A stretch of DNA of 64,000 nt from Acinetobacter guillouiae CIP 63.46 (GCF_000368145.1 NZ_KB849283.1:1080324-1144323); one strand, 5' to 3'; counted from the first letter of the stretch, positions 23,899 to 34,874 are shown. Numbers and translations: made by a program. The notes: generated by a model not told the origin, from the letters alone.

Positions 23899-25047
23899 AT
23901 GACTCGAAAAAGCGCCATTGCTGCATTATTACTTTTACCTTCATTTTCTTATGCAGCAACCGTCTTAACAACTCCGCCAGAATTAAATAATAAATCGTAT
24001 GTCTTAATGGACTATGAGACAGGTCAAATTCTTGCATCGAAGAATGAAAATGAAAAATTAGCACCTGCTTCGATGACGAAAATGATGACGAGTTACATCA
24101 TTGAGCAAAAACTTCTTAAAGGCGAACTGACCGAAAGTGAAAAAGTTCGCATGAATGAGTCTGCATGGTGTCGTGGTAGCAGTACTGAATCTTGTATGTA
24201 TGTGCCGTTAAATGGTACTGCAACAGTTTTAGAAATGTTACGAGGCATTATTATCCAGTCGGGTAATGATGCATCTAAAGCAATGGCTGAACATGTTTCA
24301 GGTAATGAAGGTTCATTTGCCTATGCAATGAACCAAGAAGCCAAACGTGTGGGCATGGTCAATACACACTTTATCAATGCAACAGGTATGCCTGCTGAAG
24401 GTCATTACTCCACTGCAAAAGATATGGCGGTACTTGCTAAACATATCATTCATGACAGTTCAAAATATTATCCTATTTATTCTGAAAAAGAATTTACCTT
24501 CAACGGGATTAAACAAGGTAACCGTAATGCCTTGCTTTATACTGACCCAAGTGTTGATGGCTTAAAAACAGGTCATACAGAGGAAGCTGGTTATTGCTTA
24601 ACCACATCTTCAAAACGCGGTCCAATGCGTTTGATTTCAGTGATTTTTGGTGCACCGTCTATGAATGAACGTGCGAGCCAAACACGTTCATTGTTATCTT
24701 GGGGTTATTCAAACTTTGAAACGGTCAGCGTTCAACCTGCAAATCAAGTGCTTGCTAAAGCAAAAGTTTATTTTGGTAAAGAAAATGATGTACAAATTGG
24801 TTTAGCTGAAAACTTCAATGTGACCATGCCTAAAGGTCAAGCCAATGCAATCAAAACACAAGTCACTGTTCAACCCAACTTAAATGCACCATTAAAACAA
24901 GGTCAAGTCGTTGGTAAATTAACAGCAACCTTAGATGGTAAAGTGATTGCTGAAAAACCATTAGTGGCTTTAAAAGCTGTAGAAGAAGCAGGCTTCTTCT
25001 CTCGCTTAATCGACCATATCAAAATGTTCTTTAGCAACTTGTTCTAA
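23899..25047 (+). CDS. dacC: D-alanyl-D-alanine carboxypeptidase (PBP5/6 family)
   Basis: A 382-residue low-molecular-weight penicillin-binding protein that trims the terminal D-Ala from peptidoglycan pentapeptides. Signal peptide to about residue 20 (SFSYA), catalytic SMTK at 58-61, SGN at ~121-123, KTG at ~223-225, then the beta-rich C-terminal domain (~270-355) and an amphipathic C-terminal anchor helix rich in Phe (FFSRLIDHIKMFFSNLF). This is the full PBP5/6 plan. The symbol is by analogy with Acinetobacter annotation. ATG at 23899 chosen; an upstream TTG in frame is disregarded. Confidence 0.93.
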   Translation: MTRKSAIAALLLLPSFSYAATVLTTPPELNNKSYVLMDYETGQILASKNENEKLAPASMTKMMTSYIIEQKLLKGELTESEKVRMNESAWCRGSSTESCMYVPLNGTATVLEMLRGIIIQSGNDASKAMAEHVSGNEGSFAYAMNQEAKRVGMVNTHFINATGMPAEGHYSTAKDMAVLAKHIIHDSSKYYPIYSEKEFTFNGIKQGNRNALLYTDPSVDGLKTGHTEEAGYCLTTSSKRGPMRLISVIFGAPSMNERASQTRSLLSWGYSNFETVSVQPANQVLAKAKVYFGKENDVQIGLAENFNVTMPKGQANAIKTQVTVQPNLNAPLKQGQVVGKLTATLDGKVIAEKPLVALKAVEEAGFFSRLIDHIKMFFSNLF

Positions 25048-25091
25048 GTTATTCGCTTAAACCTAATATTGAATCTATTAGACTAAAGCAC

Positions 25092-25125
25092 AGGCATCCT
25101 GATCACAGATTTGGATGCCTTTTTA
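25092..25125 (+). terminator. Rho-independent terminator of the carboxypeptidase gene
   Basis: Eight-pair stem AGGCATCC/GGATGCCT with a 13-base loop and a T run. Confidence 0.85.
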
Positions 25126-25180
25126 ATTTATACTCGGTAAAAATACACTGGTTAAATTTGCTTTTGACATGGAAGCCAAC

Positions 25181-25723
25181 ATGAAAAAAAATATTCGTTC
25201 GTATTTAAGTCATCATCCTAAAATTGATTCAACTTGTTATATTGACGATCTCTCCGTTGTGATCGGTGAAGTAACTTTGGCGGAGAATGTATCTGTTTGG
25301 CCTTTTGCAGTGATTCGTGCTGATGTCAATCACATCAAAATTGGTCGTTATTCTAATGTACAAGACCATTGCATGTTACATGTCAGTCATAAAAATGATG
25401 CTAAACCCAATGGCTCACCTTTAGTGATTGGGGAAGATGTGACCATTGGACATCATGTCACCTTACATGGTTGTACCATTGGCAACCGTGTTTTAGTGGG
25501 AATTAATACCATTGTTCTAGATGATGTAGTGATTGAAGATGATGTCATGATTGGTGCGGGCTCACTGGTTCCACCGCGTAAGCGCTTAGAAAGTGGTTAC
25601 CTCTATGTGGGAAGCCCAGTACAAAAGGTTCGACCTTTAACTGATAAAGAAAAGGAATTTTTGCCTTATTCCGCAAGACACTATGTCAAAGTAGCAAATC
25701 AATATTTAGAAGCGAATGATTAG
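25181..25723 (+). CDS. Gamma-carbonic anhydrase-like hexapeptide-repeat protein (YrdA type)
   Basis: A 180-residue left-handed beta-helix protein similar to E. coli YrdA along its length, including the RLESGYLYVGSPVQKVRPL segment. The likely metal ligands are H67 (MLHVSH), H91 and H96 (GHHVTLHG), as in gamma-class carbonic anhydrases, although activity has not been shown for most YrdA-type members. The second ATG (25181) has GGA at the right distance and matches the YrdA N-terminus; the first in-frame ATG is four codons earlier. Confidence 0.88.
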   Translation: MKKNIRSYLSHHPKIDSTCYIDDLSVVIGEVTLAENVSVWPFAVIRADVNHIKIGRYSNVQDHCMLHVSHKNDAKPNGSPLVIGEDVTIGHHVTLHGCTIGNRVLVGINTIVLDDVVIEDDVMIGAGSLVPPRKRLESGYLYVGSPVQKVRPLTDKEKEFLPYSARHYVKVANQYLEAND

Positions 25724-25790
25724 GGATACAACAAACATATAAACATCTTTTAAAGCATATTGATTATTTGAATTAAGTGGTTCAAGTCGA

Positions 25791-25821
25791 CTTCGTTCCA
25801 CTGAAGCACAGTGGAATGAAG
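25791..25821. terminator. Hairpin between convergent genes (possible bidirectional terminator)
   Basis: Thirteen-position stem CTTCGTTCCACTG/CAGTGGAATGAAG with one G-T pair and a five-base loop, between the YrdA-like gene and the convergent lipoprotein gene. No strong T run on either side. Confidence 0.5.
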
Positions 25822-25844
25822 CCTATATTTTTTAGATCAAATTT

Positions 25845-26327
25845 CTATTTTGAAACATTGTAGTATTTGGTTAATTCTTCAAATACTGGTGCTTTGACAT
25901 TATCTTTTAAGATATATCGAGTAATCACACCTTGATCTGTATGTATTTCCATAAAGATATTTTGAGAACTTTTAAAGTCCCCCATAAGATTGACTGGAAT
26001 AAGCACACTGTTGCGAGAGCGATTTGCCTTAAAAGCAAAATCAATTTCAGTTGGTCCAATCACATTAAATGAGTGACTTTTTGCGCCATCACTAAATACA
26101 ACTTTTTCAATATTATATTTTGTATAGGCACTATTTAAGCTAAGTTTCACTTTTAAAAAATCTTTATGTGTCTCATTCCACACTACGGTGACGATTGGAC
26201 AAAGCTCATTTGGCTGACAAATTAATAATCCCTGCGTACCTAAATTTGAAGTAGCGTCATTAGGATTTGAAGCACACCCAGTAATTAGTAATACACTGAA
26301 AGGTATACATAATAATTTCTTTATCAT
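25845..26327 (-). CDS. Hypothetical lipoprotein, partner of the Ntn hydrolase gene
   Basis: A 160-residue protein with a signal peptide ending in the lipobox LITGC (C18), so probably lipid-anchored. The mature part is mostly beta-type, with an ICQPNELCP motif early (two cysteines) and no recognised catalytic motif. It starts 13 bp after the stop of the choloylglycine hydrolase-family gene on the same strand, so the two are very likely co-transcribed and may work together in the envelope. I do not recognise the family. Confidence 0.7.
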   Translation of the reverse strand: MIKKLLCIPFSVLLITGCASNPNDATSNLGTQGLLICQPNELCPIVTVVWNETHKDFLKVKLSLNSAYTKYNIEKVVFSDGAKSHSFNVIGPTEIDFAFKANRSRNSVLIPVNLMGDFKSSQNIFMEIHTDQGVITRYILKDNVKAPVFEELTKYYNVSK

Positions 26328-26340
26328 ACTTTTTTAAATC

Positions 26341-27387
26341 CTATTGTATGCCCAAAAATTGAAATGGTGGAGCGACCTTAAAAGAAGAATTAGCCTTACC
26401 TGCATAAACTTTTGCTTGATCAGCACCCAACTCAAGCTTTCTGGTTTGACCATCTTTAAAATCAATCTCTTTTAAGTCTACCCAAAAAACATTTGGTGAT
26501 ACAGCAGATTCAAAAAAATAAAGTCCTCGCTTATGATCTACCACTGTACGCCAACGTGTAGAGGAGATATTTGGCTCTTCTTCTGTATTGAGTCCAAACG
26601 GAACAGATGTGTTACGTATCACGCTAAATACACTTGCTAAAGAATATTCAGGTGTCGCATCTTTAGGAATCGCATTAATATAAAAAGACGCTCTTGCAAA
26701 CCGATCTGCAGCTCGATTGGTCCCAGGTAACATCGTTGTTCCACCAATTTGTTTCCAATATGTATTTAACGCCAATTGCTGATCAAAGGTTGGAGAGTTT
26801 GTCATCACTTGATATTGTCGATTATGATGGATGACCTGCTTACCACCAATGTATTCAATAATAGCACTGTCACCCGTTGCATCTGAAATTGATAAATGCA
26901 GAGTCGCTAGTCTTTTTTCACCTGGCACTTGATCTGTTACTATCATAAACGGCTCTTGTGCTAAAGCCTGAATTGCTTCATCTACTGTTGCATAGTTATC
27001 TAAAACATACTGCGCCCAAAGTGAGATACTTAATGGCGGTTTTTTATTGTTTTTAACATTTGGATATTCAGACTCAACCAGCCAAAGTAAATTTGCAGCC
27101 AAACCCTTTTCATTCACACCATCTGTTGTTGAAATATCATAACCTGTTGCGACAACACTGCCATATTTAGATGTCCATTGAATCGATTTTGGCCCAGCCA
27201 TACCACTGCGTTTTACATTATTGGGCAATATCCACAAGTTTGTTCCAACATCACTTTTCCAATCCATAGAACGTGCTGTCATCACATCATTATTGCCTAA
27301 ATAAACAACCCTCGTACATGCCGTCGCCAGCTCAGCCGCAACCAAAAGCCCTGCTGCAAACAATACCTTTTTTATTGCCTTTTTCAT
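26341..27387 (-). CDS. Choloylglycine hydrolase-family (Ntn) linear amide hydrolase, exported
   Basis: A 348-residue protein: signal peptide ending in LATA, directly followed by the cysteine that becomes the N-terminal nucleophile (CTRVVYLGN). Other family landmarks are the arginine/aspartate of MTARSMDW and the asparagine of DGVNEKGLAANLLWL. The family includes bile salt hydrolases and penicillin V acylases; Gram-negative members are often periplasmic and can cleave N-acyl homoserine lactones. The substrate cannot be read from sequence. ATG at 27387 preferred over an upstream GTG. The following lipoprotein gene is likely in the same transcript. Confidence 0.88.
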   Translation of the reverse strand: MKKAIKKVLFAAGLLVAAELATACTRVVYLGNNDVMTARSMDWKSDVGTNLWILPNNVKRSGMAGPKSIQWTSKYGSVVATGYDISTTDGVNEKGLAANLLWLVESEYPNVKNNKKPPLSISLWAQYVLDNYATVDEAIQALAQEPFMIVTDQVPGEKRLATLHLSISDATGDSAIIEYIGGKQVIHHNRQYQVMTNSPTFDQQLALNTYWKQIGGTTMLPGTNRAADRFARASFYINAIPKDATPEYSLASVFSVIRNTSVPFGLNTEEEPNISSTRWRTVVDHKRGLYFFESAVSPNVFWVDLKEIDFKDGQTRKLELGADQAKVYAGKANSSFKVAPPFQFLGIQ

Positions 27388-28123
27388 GATTATACTCACT
27401 TATAAAATTACTAAAGTTAGACTTATTTTTGACTCAATATAAGCATATATTTCCAATAAAATATGCTTAAACTATATTTATCAAAAAAGTTTATTTCCAT
27501 TCTATTTGTGATTACACATCTTTAAACGATAGATCCATGAACTAATTAATTTTGGATAACCATACCTATTCAACGAAGCATCCAATAAAACCAAATTGAA
27601 TAAACACACTATTAACAGGAAAAATAAATAATTGTTAAGTTTAATAAAATTTTATATATACGTATTTTTTATCATATGTTTCAATCATAGTAAATGCCTT
27701 ATTCGGGTATTTATTGTACAAAAATAAATTAAATGCCATTCACCATAAAACCAATAACTTTGAAATATTTACTTATGAGTTGCTACCTCTATCTATTGGT
27801 CATTACTGATAAGAATTAAAATAATAAAAAAAATTATTTCATAAATTGATGTCACATTTAATTGCATTTAGAGATCAAGATATAAGAATATTTTTATTAA
27901 ACTTTTTACATGAAGTATCACAAAAAAACCATGGGATAAATCTTTCCTTTATAAAATAAGCAAATAAAAATTTAAAAAAAAATAAACAAAACTCGACCAT
28001 GAGGTATTTTTAAACAGGCTATAGATATAAATCCTTTTAGGGTGATCAAAGAAAACCCTTATGAACATAGCCACCACGCGCTAAATTTTGTAGAATAATA
28101 CTTTATCTCCCTTGGTGCTGGTC
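27388..28123. other. Long AT-rich gene-free gap
   Basis: About 735 bases between the divergent Ntn hydrolase and nudJ genes, the longest gap in the window and distinctly more AT-rich than its surroundings, with many A and T runs. I find no plausible protein gene on either strand, no tRNA and no clear terminator. It must contain both divergent promoters; the rest is unexplained. Confidence 0.6.
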
Positions 28124-28609
28124 ATGACCGCTTGGACACCCCACGTTACTGTTGCGACAGTTGTAGAAAAAGATGGAAAATTTCTTTTTGTAGAAGAATA
28201 TACTGAAGGTGTAAGCCATACTGTGTTCAATCAACCCGCTGGGCATGTTGAATCTGATGAAACCATTATCCAAGCTGCGTTACGTGAAACCATGGAAGAG
28301 ACAGGATATGCAGTAGAAATCAATTCATTACTGGGAATCTATACCTATACCCCACCCATGTTTCCAGACCGTACCTATTTTAGATTTTGCTTTTTAGCCC
28401 ATGTAACTGAATACTTTTCAGACGCGCAACTTGATACAGATATCATTGGTCCGCAATGGATGACGCTTGAAGAACTGCTTGAATCTGCTCGCGCAAGAAG
28501 CCCTTTGGTCATTAAAGCTGTACAAGACGCACTTTCTGGGCAAAAATACCCGCTTTCGCTCATCTATGAGCACCAAAACTCTCCTTTAATTTCAAATTTG
28601 GATGCCTAA
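28124..28609 (+). CDS. nudJ: Nudix hydrolase NudJ (HMP-PP/NTP phosphatase)
   Basis: A 161-residue Nudix enzyme. The Nudix box runs from G40 to about residue 62 ([22 protein letters not shown]...). It aligns with E. coli NudJ from PHVTVATVV to the RSPLV...YPLSLI end, and precedes mnmA exactly as in E. coli. NudJ hydrolyses nucleoside tri- and diphosphates and the thiamine precursor HMP-PP. ATG at 28124; an upstream TTG is ignored. It overlaps mnmA by 8 bases, indicating coupled translation. Confidence 0.92.
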   Translation: MTAWTPHVTVATVVEKDGKFLFVEEYTEGVSHTVFNQPAGHVESDETIIQAALRETMEETGYAVEINSLLGIYTYTPPMFPDRTYFRFCFLAHVTEYFSDAQLDTDIIGPQWMTLEELLESARARSPLVIKAVQDALSGQKYPLSLIYEHQNSPLISNLDA

Positions 28610-29750
28610 TCCTATGCAACAACGTGTCATCGTCGGTATGTCGGGTGGTGTAGATTCATCTGTTTCTGCTGCACTTTTACTTCAACAAGGATATCAAGTT
28701 GAAGGGCTTTTCATGAAAAACTGGGAAGAAGATGATGGCACGGAATATTGTACCGCAATGGATGACCTTGCTGACGCACAAGCTGTGTGTGACAAAATTG
28801 GGATCAAACTCCATACTGCAAATTTTGCAATGGAATATTGGGATCGCGTTTTTGAACATTTCTTAGCAGAATATGCCGCTGGGCGTACGCCAAACCCAGA
28901 TATTCTGTGTAATAAAGAAATTAAATTCCGTGCGTTCTTAGATCATGCTGTCAATTTAGGCGCTGATTTTATTGCAACTGGACATTATTGTCGTCGTGGC
29001 GAAACGGCCACCAATTCAAAAGGCGATCAATATGCGCCTTTATTACGTGGTGTAGACAACAACAAAGATCAAACTTATTTTCTTCACGCGGTTCATGGTC
29101 GTGAAATCAATAAGACCTTGTTCCCTGTTGGTGAGATTGAAAAACCACAAGTACGTAAAATTGCTGAAGAACTTGGTTTAGCTACTGCCAAGAAAAAAGA
29201 TTCAACGGGGATTTGCTTTATTGGTGAACGCCGTTTTAATGACTTCTTAAAACAATATTTACCGGCTCAACCTGGGAAAATTGTCTTAGATACAGGAAAA
29301 GAGGTTGGTGATCATCACGGCTTAATGTACTATACGCTCGGTCAGCGTGGTGGTATTGGTTTAGGTGGACTCAAAGGTGCAGAAGAAGGTGCTTGGTTTG
29401 TTCTACATAAAGACATCGAAGGTAATCGTCTTGTGGTTGGACAAGGCCATGAACATCCACTGATGCAGAGTACCATTTTATGGTCTGAAACAATTGACTG
29501 GGTTGCAGGTGAACAAGCGATTCCAGACACAGGTTTCCGATGCACGGCAAAAACTCGTTACCGTCAGCCTGATCAAGCATGTACAATTTATAAAGATGCA
29601 AACACGCCAAATGGTGTTCGTGTCGAATTTGATGAAGCACAGCGTGCCGTTACGCCGGGACAAAGTGTTGTTTTCTATGTCGATGAAGTCTGTTTAGGTG
29701 GAGGTGTGATTCATCATACCAATGCACCAAAACCAGATTTTATTGAGTAA
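28602..29750 (+). CDS. mnmA: tRNA-specific 2-thiouridylase MnmA
   Basis: A 382-residue enzyme that inserts sulfur at U34 of tRNA-Lys, -Glu and -Gln. The ATP PP-loop SGGVDSS is at 14-20, the catalytic cysteines C103 (ILCNKEIKF) and C205 ([10 protein letters not shown]) are both present. It receives sulfur through the Tus relay or IscS. Part of the conserved nudJ-mnmA-hflD-purB order. Confidence 0.97.
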   Translation: MPNPMQQRVIVGMSGGVDSSVSAALLLQQGYQVEGLFMKNWEEDDGTEYCTAMDDLADAQAVCDKIGIKLHTANFAMEYWDRVFEHFLAEYAAGRTPNPDILCNKEIKFRAFLDHAVNLGADFIATGHYCRRGETATNSKGDQYAPLLRGVDNNKDQTYFLHAVHGREINKTLFPVGEIEKPQVRKIAEELGLATAKKKDSTGICFIGERRFNDFLKQYLPAQPGKIVLDTGKEVGDHHGLMYYTLGQRGGIGLGGLKGAEEGAWFVLHKDIEGNRLVVGQGHEHPLMQSTILWSETIDWVAGEQAIPDTGFRCTAKTRYRQPDQACTIYKDANTPNGVRVEFDEAQRAVTPGQSVVFYVDEVCLGGGVIHHTNAPKPDFIE

Positions 29751-29780
29751 TGATTAAAAATTATTTAAAGGAATTTAGGC

Positions 29781-30512
29781 ATGGTTGAGTTGCCCTTTCA
29801 ACAGCCTCAAACTTTGAATCAACGCCAAAACCGAGCTTTGGCGTTAGCAGCTGTGTTTCAAGCAACACAGCTGACGCATATGACTGCAATGTCAGGACGT
29901 CAAAGCATTGGTGAAAGCGGTAATTTCTATTTTGAACAGCTCATCAAAGCCAGCCTCAATATCCGTGCCACTGCCAATTCATCAGGTCAAACTTTAGACT
30001 TCTTCAATCAATTGGCAGACATCTCCTTAGGTTTAAAAGCTTTAGAAAGTAGTATTACGCAACCTTTCTCGACATCACCGAAATCTAGAATTCCTAAAAT
30101 TGCCAATGCAAAACTGCCAATGACTTATGCTATGTCATTATTGGCCTTGGAAAAAAAAGTTTATAGCAATCCAAAGTTTGTTGAAATTATTGAACAATCT
30201 CAACAAAAAATATTAAAACAGCTGTCTTTTTTTGATAATAACTATTTACATCCAAGTATCATTGCCAATTTAGCACAAACCTATGTCGACACTGCTGGTC
30301 AAATTAACCCTCGAATTCTAGTCCGTGGTAATGCAGAAGCCTTTAAAGACTCTGCACATACCAATCGTATCCGTGCCAGTTTATTCACAGGCTTACAAAT
30401 GGCTCACCTATGGCGTCAATTAGGTGGTAGTTCATGGAATATGATCTTTAGCAAACGTAAACTTCTTCAAGATATTCAAGATCTTGCTCGATTACAATAT
30501 CAGGTTGTTTAA
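29781..30512 (+). CDS. hflD: HflD homologue (high frequency lysogenisation family)
   Basis: A 243-residue mostly helical protein of the HflD family, longer than the E. coli protein (213) by an N-terminal stretch. Typical pieces are [19 protein letters not shown] near the start and [35 protein letters not shown] near the end. In E. coli HflD is a peripheral inner-membrane protein that affects lambda CII stability; its normal cellular role is unclear. AAAGGA lies upstream of the ATG. Position between mnmA and purB is strongly conserved. Confidence 0.92.
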   Translation: MVELPFQQPQTLNQRQNRALALAAVFQATQLTHMTAMSGRQSIGESGNFYFEQLIKASLNIRATANSSGQTLDFFNQLADISLGLKALESSITQPFSTSPKSRIPKIANAKLPMTYAMSLLALEKKVYSNPKFVEIIEQSQQKILKQLSFFDNNYLHPSIIANLAQTYVDTAGQINPRILVRGNAEAFKDSAHTNRIRASLFTGLQMAHLWRQLGGSSWNMIFSKRKLLQDIQDLARLQYQVV

Positions 30513-30559
30513 TTTGATACTGTTCGAGTTACGCCATTCGCTCTAATTCCAAAATTTAA

Positions 30560-31957
<1,398 letters not shown>

Positions 31958-31983
31958 GCTTTTAATCTTCTAAAAGACCTGAA

Positions 31984-32012
31984 AATGCGAAGCCAATGCT
32001 TCGCATTTTTTT
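31984..32012 (+). terminator. Rho-independent terminator of purB
   Basis: Ten-pair stem AATGCGAAGC/GCTTCGCATT, four-base loop, seven T. Confidence 0.92.
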
Positions 32013-32058
32013 GCTTTTTGATTACAATGCGCAGTAATAATTTTTAGAAAATACCATA

Positions 32059-32700
32059 ATGATTTATCATGCCTTAACAAAAAAACATTGGCTTGTTCTT
32101 GCTATTCTTGCAATCGCAATCATTCTTGCCAGTATCAATCCTTTAGAATATCCATCCTACATGCTGCATCAGATTGGCACCTTGCTCATGCTGATTACCC
32201 TGTTTTTCTGTCTAAAGAAAATAGGGCTGACATTTTCATCATTTTTATTGTATATCCTCTTCTTGGTGATTCATGTCATTGCAGCACATTATCTTTATTC
32301 TTATGTGCCTTATAATGATTGGTCAATCAAATACTTACATTTTGATCTCAATCAAGCAATGGGTTGGACACGTAACATGTTTGACCGCTTTGTACACTTG
32401 TTCTATGGTTTATTCCTTTACCCATTTTTCTACCGAATTTTCCAAGTCTGGTTACCAAGCTTAAAGCCTAAAACCTTATTTTTATTGGTCATTCAATTTG
32501 TTATGGCAACCAGTTTATTTTATGAATGGATTGAATGGTGGATTGCCATTGGCCTATCTCCAGAAGAAGCTGAAAACTACAATGGGCAACAAGGTGATAT
32601 ATGGGATGCACATAAGGATATGTTCTTAGCCACCATTGGTGCAATCATGACAGGACTAGTCTCTTTAAAAGCTGCGACAAAAGGGAATCATCCTCAATAA
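32059..32700 (+). CDS. YjdF-like inner-membrane protein (DUF2238)
   Basis: A 213-residue protein with five or six hydrophobic segments. It matches the YjdF/DUF2238 family by the segments YNDWSIKY, MFDRFVHLFYGLFLYPF, YEWIEWW and GDIWDAHKDMFLATIGAI, which cluster acidic and histidine residues near the membrane face. Function is not known. It stands alone between purB and the qor pair. Confidence 0.78.
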   Translation: MIYHALTKKHWLVLAILAIAIILASINPLEYPSYMLHQIGTLLMLITLFFCLKKIGLTFSSFLLYILFLVIHVIAAHYLYSYVPYNDWSIKYLHFDLNQAMGWTRNMFDRFVHLFYGLFLYPFFYRIFQVWLPSLKPKTLFLLVIQFVMATSLFYEWIEWWIAIGLSPEEAENYNGQQGDIWDAHKDMFLATIGAIMTGLVSLKAATKGNHPQ

Positions 32701-32768
32701 TACGGACTTTCCTCTCAATATACTCACTCAGCGATCAAGTTCTTGGTGAGTATAGAATCCACTGAGTT

Positions 32769-33143
32769 TTACTTTTGCAATCTTTGTTTATTCTCTAAGA
32801 TATCGGGCAAACTGCGCTCGATCCAACCAATCAAATAGTTTAATTTTTCAGCCGCTTGTGCACCTAAAATCGTCAATTGATACTCTACTTTCGGTGGTAC
32901 TTCAGGGTAAACCGTTCTCAATATAAAGCCATCTTGCTCAAGCACTTTTAATGTCTGTGCCAGCATTTTTTCGCTGATCCCCTCAATTCGATTGCGCAGT
33001 TCACTAAAACGTTGTACACCATCATTTAAACAACGTAAAACCAATACAGACCATTTGCTGGTTAAATGCTCCAATATTTCTCTAGATGGGCACTGACTGG
33101 ATAAAACTTGACCAATTAAATCACTTGAAGCATAGATGCTCAT
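32769..33143 (-). CDS. HxlR-family redox-type regulator (QorR-like)
   Basis: A 124-residue winged-helix dimer of the HxlR/DUF24 family. The conserved N-terminal cysteine is C18 (SSQCPSREIL), the residue through which YodB, HypR and QorR-type regulators sense quinones or electrophiles; the HTH follows (KWSVLVLRCLNDGVQRFSELRN...ISEKMLAQTLKVLEQDG). It is divergent from a QorB-like reductase over a 126-base spacer, as ytfH/ytfG in E. coli, so it should repress that gene until oxidised. Confidence 0.88.
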   Translation of the reverse strand: MSIYASSDLIGQVLSSQCPSREILEHLTSKWSVLVLRCLNDGVQRFSELRNRIEGISEKMLAQTLKVLEQDGFILRTVYPEVPPKVEYQLTILGAQAAEKLNYLIGWIERSLPDILENKQRLQK

Positions 33144-33184
33144 AAATTCTCTCTACACAGTAATTAGCTTACTTTTAGGTACGT

Positions 33185-33201
33185 ACTTACATATAGTAAG
33201 T
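33185..33201. promoter_or_regulatory. Candidate operator of the HxlR/QorR-like regulator
   Basis: Inverted repeat ACTTAC-ATATA-GTAAGT in the centre of the divergent spacer; a further CTTAC lies just to the left, near 33168. Position and symmetry fit an HxlR dimer site overlapping both promoters. Inference only. Confidence 0.5.
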
Positions 33202-33269
33202 TTAATGATTATGATAATAACATCAAGTTTAAAAAACATCCAATTTAAATCATATTTAAAGGTGAATTT

Positions 33270-34121
33270 ATGAAAATCGCAATTACAGGTGCAACGGGTC
33301 AACTTGGACAATTGGTGATCCAAGCCTTACTTCAACATACTGCTGCTGAAAATATTGTGGCGCTGGTTCGAAATATAGATAAAGCACAGTCGCTCAAACA
33401 ACAAGGGATTGAACTTCGCCTATTTAACTATGATCAACCTGAAACATTAATACCTGCTTTACACAATGTAGATAAATTACTTTTAATTTCAGCCAATGAA
33501 ATTGGTCGTCGTACCCCACAACATAAAGCAGTTATAGATGCCGCAGTCGCAGCCAAAGTTGAACACATTGCCTATACCAGCTTACTCAATGCAACAGATA
33601 ACCCACTCGGTTTAGCGCAAGAACATCGTGAAACAGAAGAACTTATTCTGCAAAGTGGTTTGAAATATACGTTTTTACGCAACAATTGGTATAGCGAAAA
33701 TTATCTTGGTAACGTTAAGCATACTGCGGAAACAGGAACGCTTTACGGCAGTGCTCAAAATGGAAAAATCAGTTCAGCTTCTCGTTTAGATTATGCTGAA
33801 GCTGCAGCCAAAGTCCTTGCTTCCTCAGGACATGAAAATAAAACCTATGAGCTTGCAGGTTCAAATCATTTTACCCTTGCAGATTTAGCCTCTTATATCG
33901 CTTTGGCATCAGGTAAAACTGTACAGTATCAAGATATCAGCCCAGAAGATTATACTCAGGCGCTTCTCACAGCAGGATTACCCCAAGCACTTGTAACGGT
34001 TATTGTTGATGCAGATGTACAGACTGTAAATGGTGCAATGTATAGTGAAAGTAAAGACTTGGAACATTTGATTGGTCGTAAAACAACGCATATTCAGGAT
34101 CAGGTTAAAGCTTTATTTTAG
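33270..34121 (+). CDS. qorB: NAD(P)H:quinone oxidoreductase QorB-like (NmrA/SDR family)
   Basis: A 283-residue atypical short-chain dehydrogenase with the NADPH loop GATGQLG (7-13). It follows E. coli QorB (YtfG) throughout, including LLLIS-x-[NS]-E-[IV]-G-[RQ]-R, IAYTSLL, RNNWYSENYL and KTYELAG. QorB reduces quinones with NADPH. Its divergent HxlR-type neighbour supports control by quinone or electrophile stress. The gene ends before a strong hairpin. Confidence 0.9.
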   Translation: MKIAITGATGQLGQLVIQALLQHTAAENIVALVRNIDKAQSLKQQGIELRLFNYDQPETLIPALHNVDKLLLISANEIGRRTPQHKAVIDAAVAAKVEHIAYTSLLNATDNPLGLAQEHRETEELILQSGLKYTFLRNNWYSENYLGNVKHTAETGTLYGSAQNGKISSASRLDYAEAAAKVLASSGHENKTYELAGSNHFTLADLASYIALASGKTVQYQDISPEDYTQALLTAGLPQALVTVIVDADVQTVNGAMYSESKDLEHLIGRKTTHIQDQVKALF

Positions 34122-34135
34122 GTATTTTAAAGATG

Positions 34136-34170
34136 AGCATGGGCTTAAATACAAAATTTAAGCCCATGCT
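34136..34170. terminator. Hairpin between qorB and the convergent repeat-protein gene
   Basis: Perfect 15-pair stem (AGCATGGGCTTAAAT and its complement) with a five-base loop, between convergent genes, so probably terminates both although neither side has a long T run. Confidence 0.7.
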
Positions 34171-34181
34171 ATACTGAGTAA

Positions 34182-34868
34182 TTAAGGATGAATATTTTTG
34201 ATAGGGAAATCGATATTCATCTCTAGATCTGCGAGGGACTGCCTTTCTGTGTTGTACATGGTTGCACGGAACACCGCAATTTTTTTCATCGTCATTGGAT
34301 CATTAATATTCAGTATTGGTCTAAGTTTATGCTTAACATATAAATGAATCACTTCATCAAATTCTAAATAAACGGGTCCATCAAACATAATCTTGATCGG
34401 GACTTGATATCGTCGTTTTAACTTAAATGGCACCGAAAGTTTAATCGGAATATCCACTTTTAAAGGAAATTGAGGCAACAGTTTATTTTGATAAACCAAG
34501 TCGGTAGTTGTTTCTAATGGCATTAGCGTTTCAATCTGAATATCAGTCTCATAATCAAGCTCAACCTCAATCGGCGTTGTCACAACAAAACTTAAATTAG
34601 CCAAATATTTGCCTTTCAAAGGTAAAGCCAACTCACGGTCAATCGTCAACTCAGTATCTAAAGCGCCTTGTGCATGTGTTTGTAAATAATTCCCCACATG
34701 GATTTTTGTCGGTAAAGATTCCGACAATTGAATTTGTGCGCTTTGTGCAGAAACCTGCATTGAGGCATGAATATTCAAATATAACCAAACGCACAGTGCA
34801 ATGAGCAACACGACGCTGATAAAAGTGAACAACAAATTTCGTATAGATTTAAAGATCCACATTTCCAT
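34182..34868 (-). CDS. Membrane-anchored beta-repeat protein, distal gene of pair (unknown)
   Basis: A 228-residue protein with one N-terminal hydrophobic segment (~8-30), probably a single membrane anchor with the rest outside the cytoplasm. The remainder alternates hydrophobic and polar residues in strand-like blocks with repeated Pro-aliphatic pairs (TPIEVELDYETDIQIE, FPLKVDIPIKLSVPFKL, QVPIKIMF). The upstream neighbour has the same plan and ends six bases before this start, so the two are co-transcribed and probably related. No cysteine pair or catalytic motif. I do not recognise the family; the strand periodicity recalls lipid-handling AsmA/TamB-type or LEA-like proteins only in a general way. 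Confidence 0.72.
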   Translation of the reverse strand: MEMWIFKSIRNLLFTFISVVLLIALCVWLYLNIHASMQVSAQSAQIQLSESLPTKIHVGNYLQTHAQGALDTELTIDRELALPLKGKYLANLSFVVTTPIEVELDYETDIQIETLMPLETTTDLVYQNKLLPQFPLKVDIPIKLSVPFKLKRRYQVPIKIMFDGPVYLEFDEVIHLYVKHKLRPILNINDPMTMKKIAVFRATMYNTERQSLADLEMNIDFPIKNIHP

Positions 34869-34874
34869 ACCACC

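Noticed and set aside
32719-32754. Inverted repeat TATACTCAC/GTGAGTATA after the YjdF-like gene
   Set aside because: Nine pairs around an 18-base loop with no T run; too weak to call a terminator.
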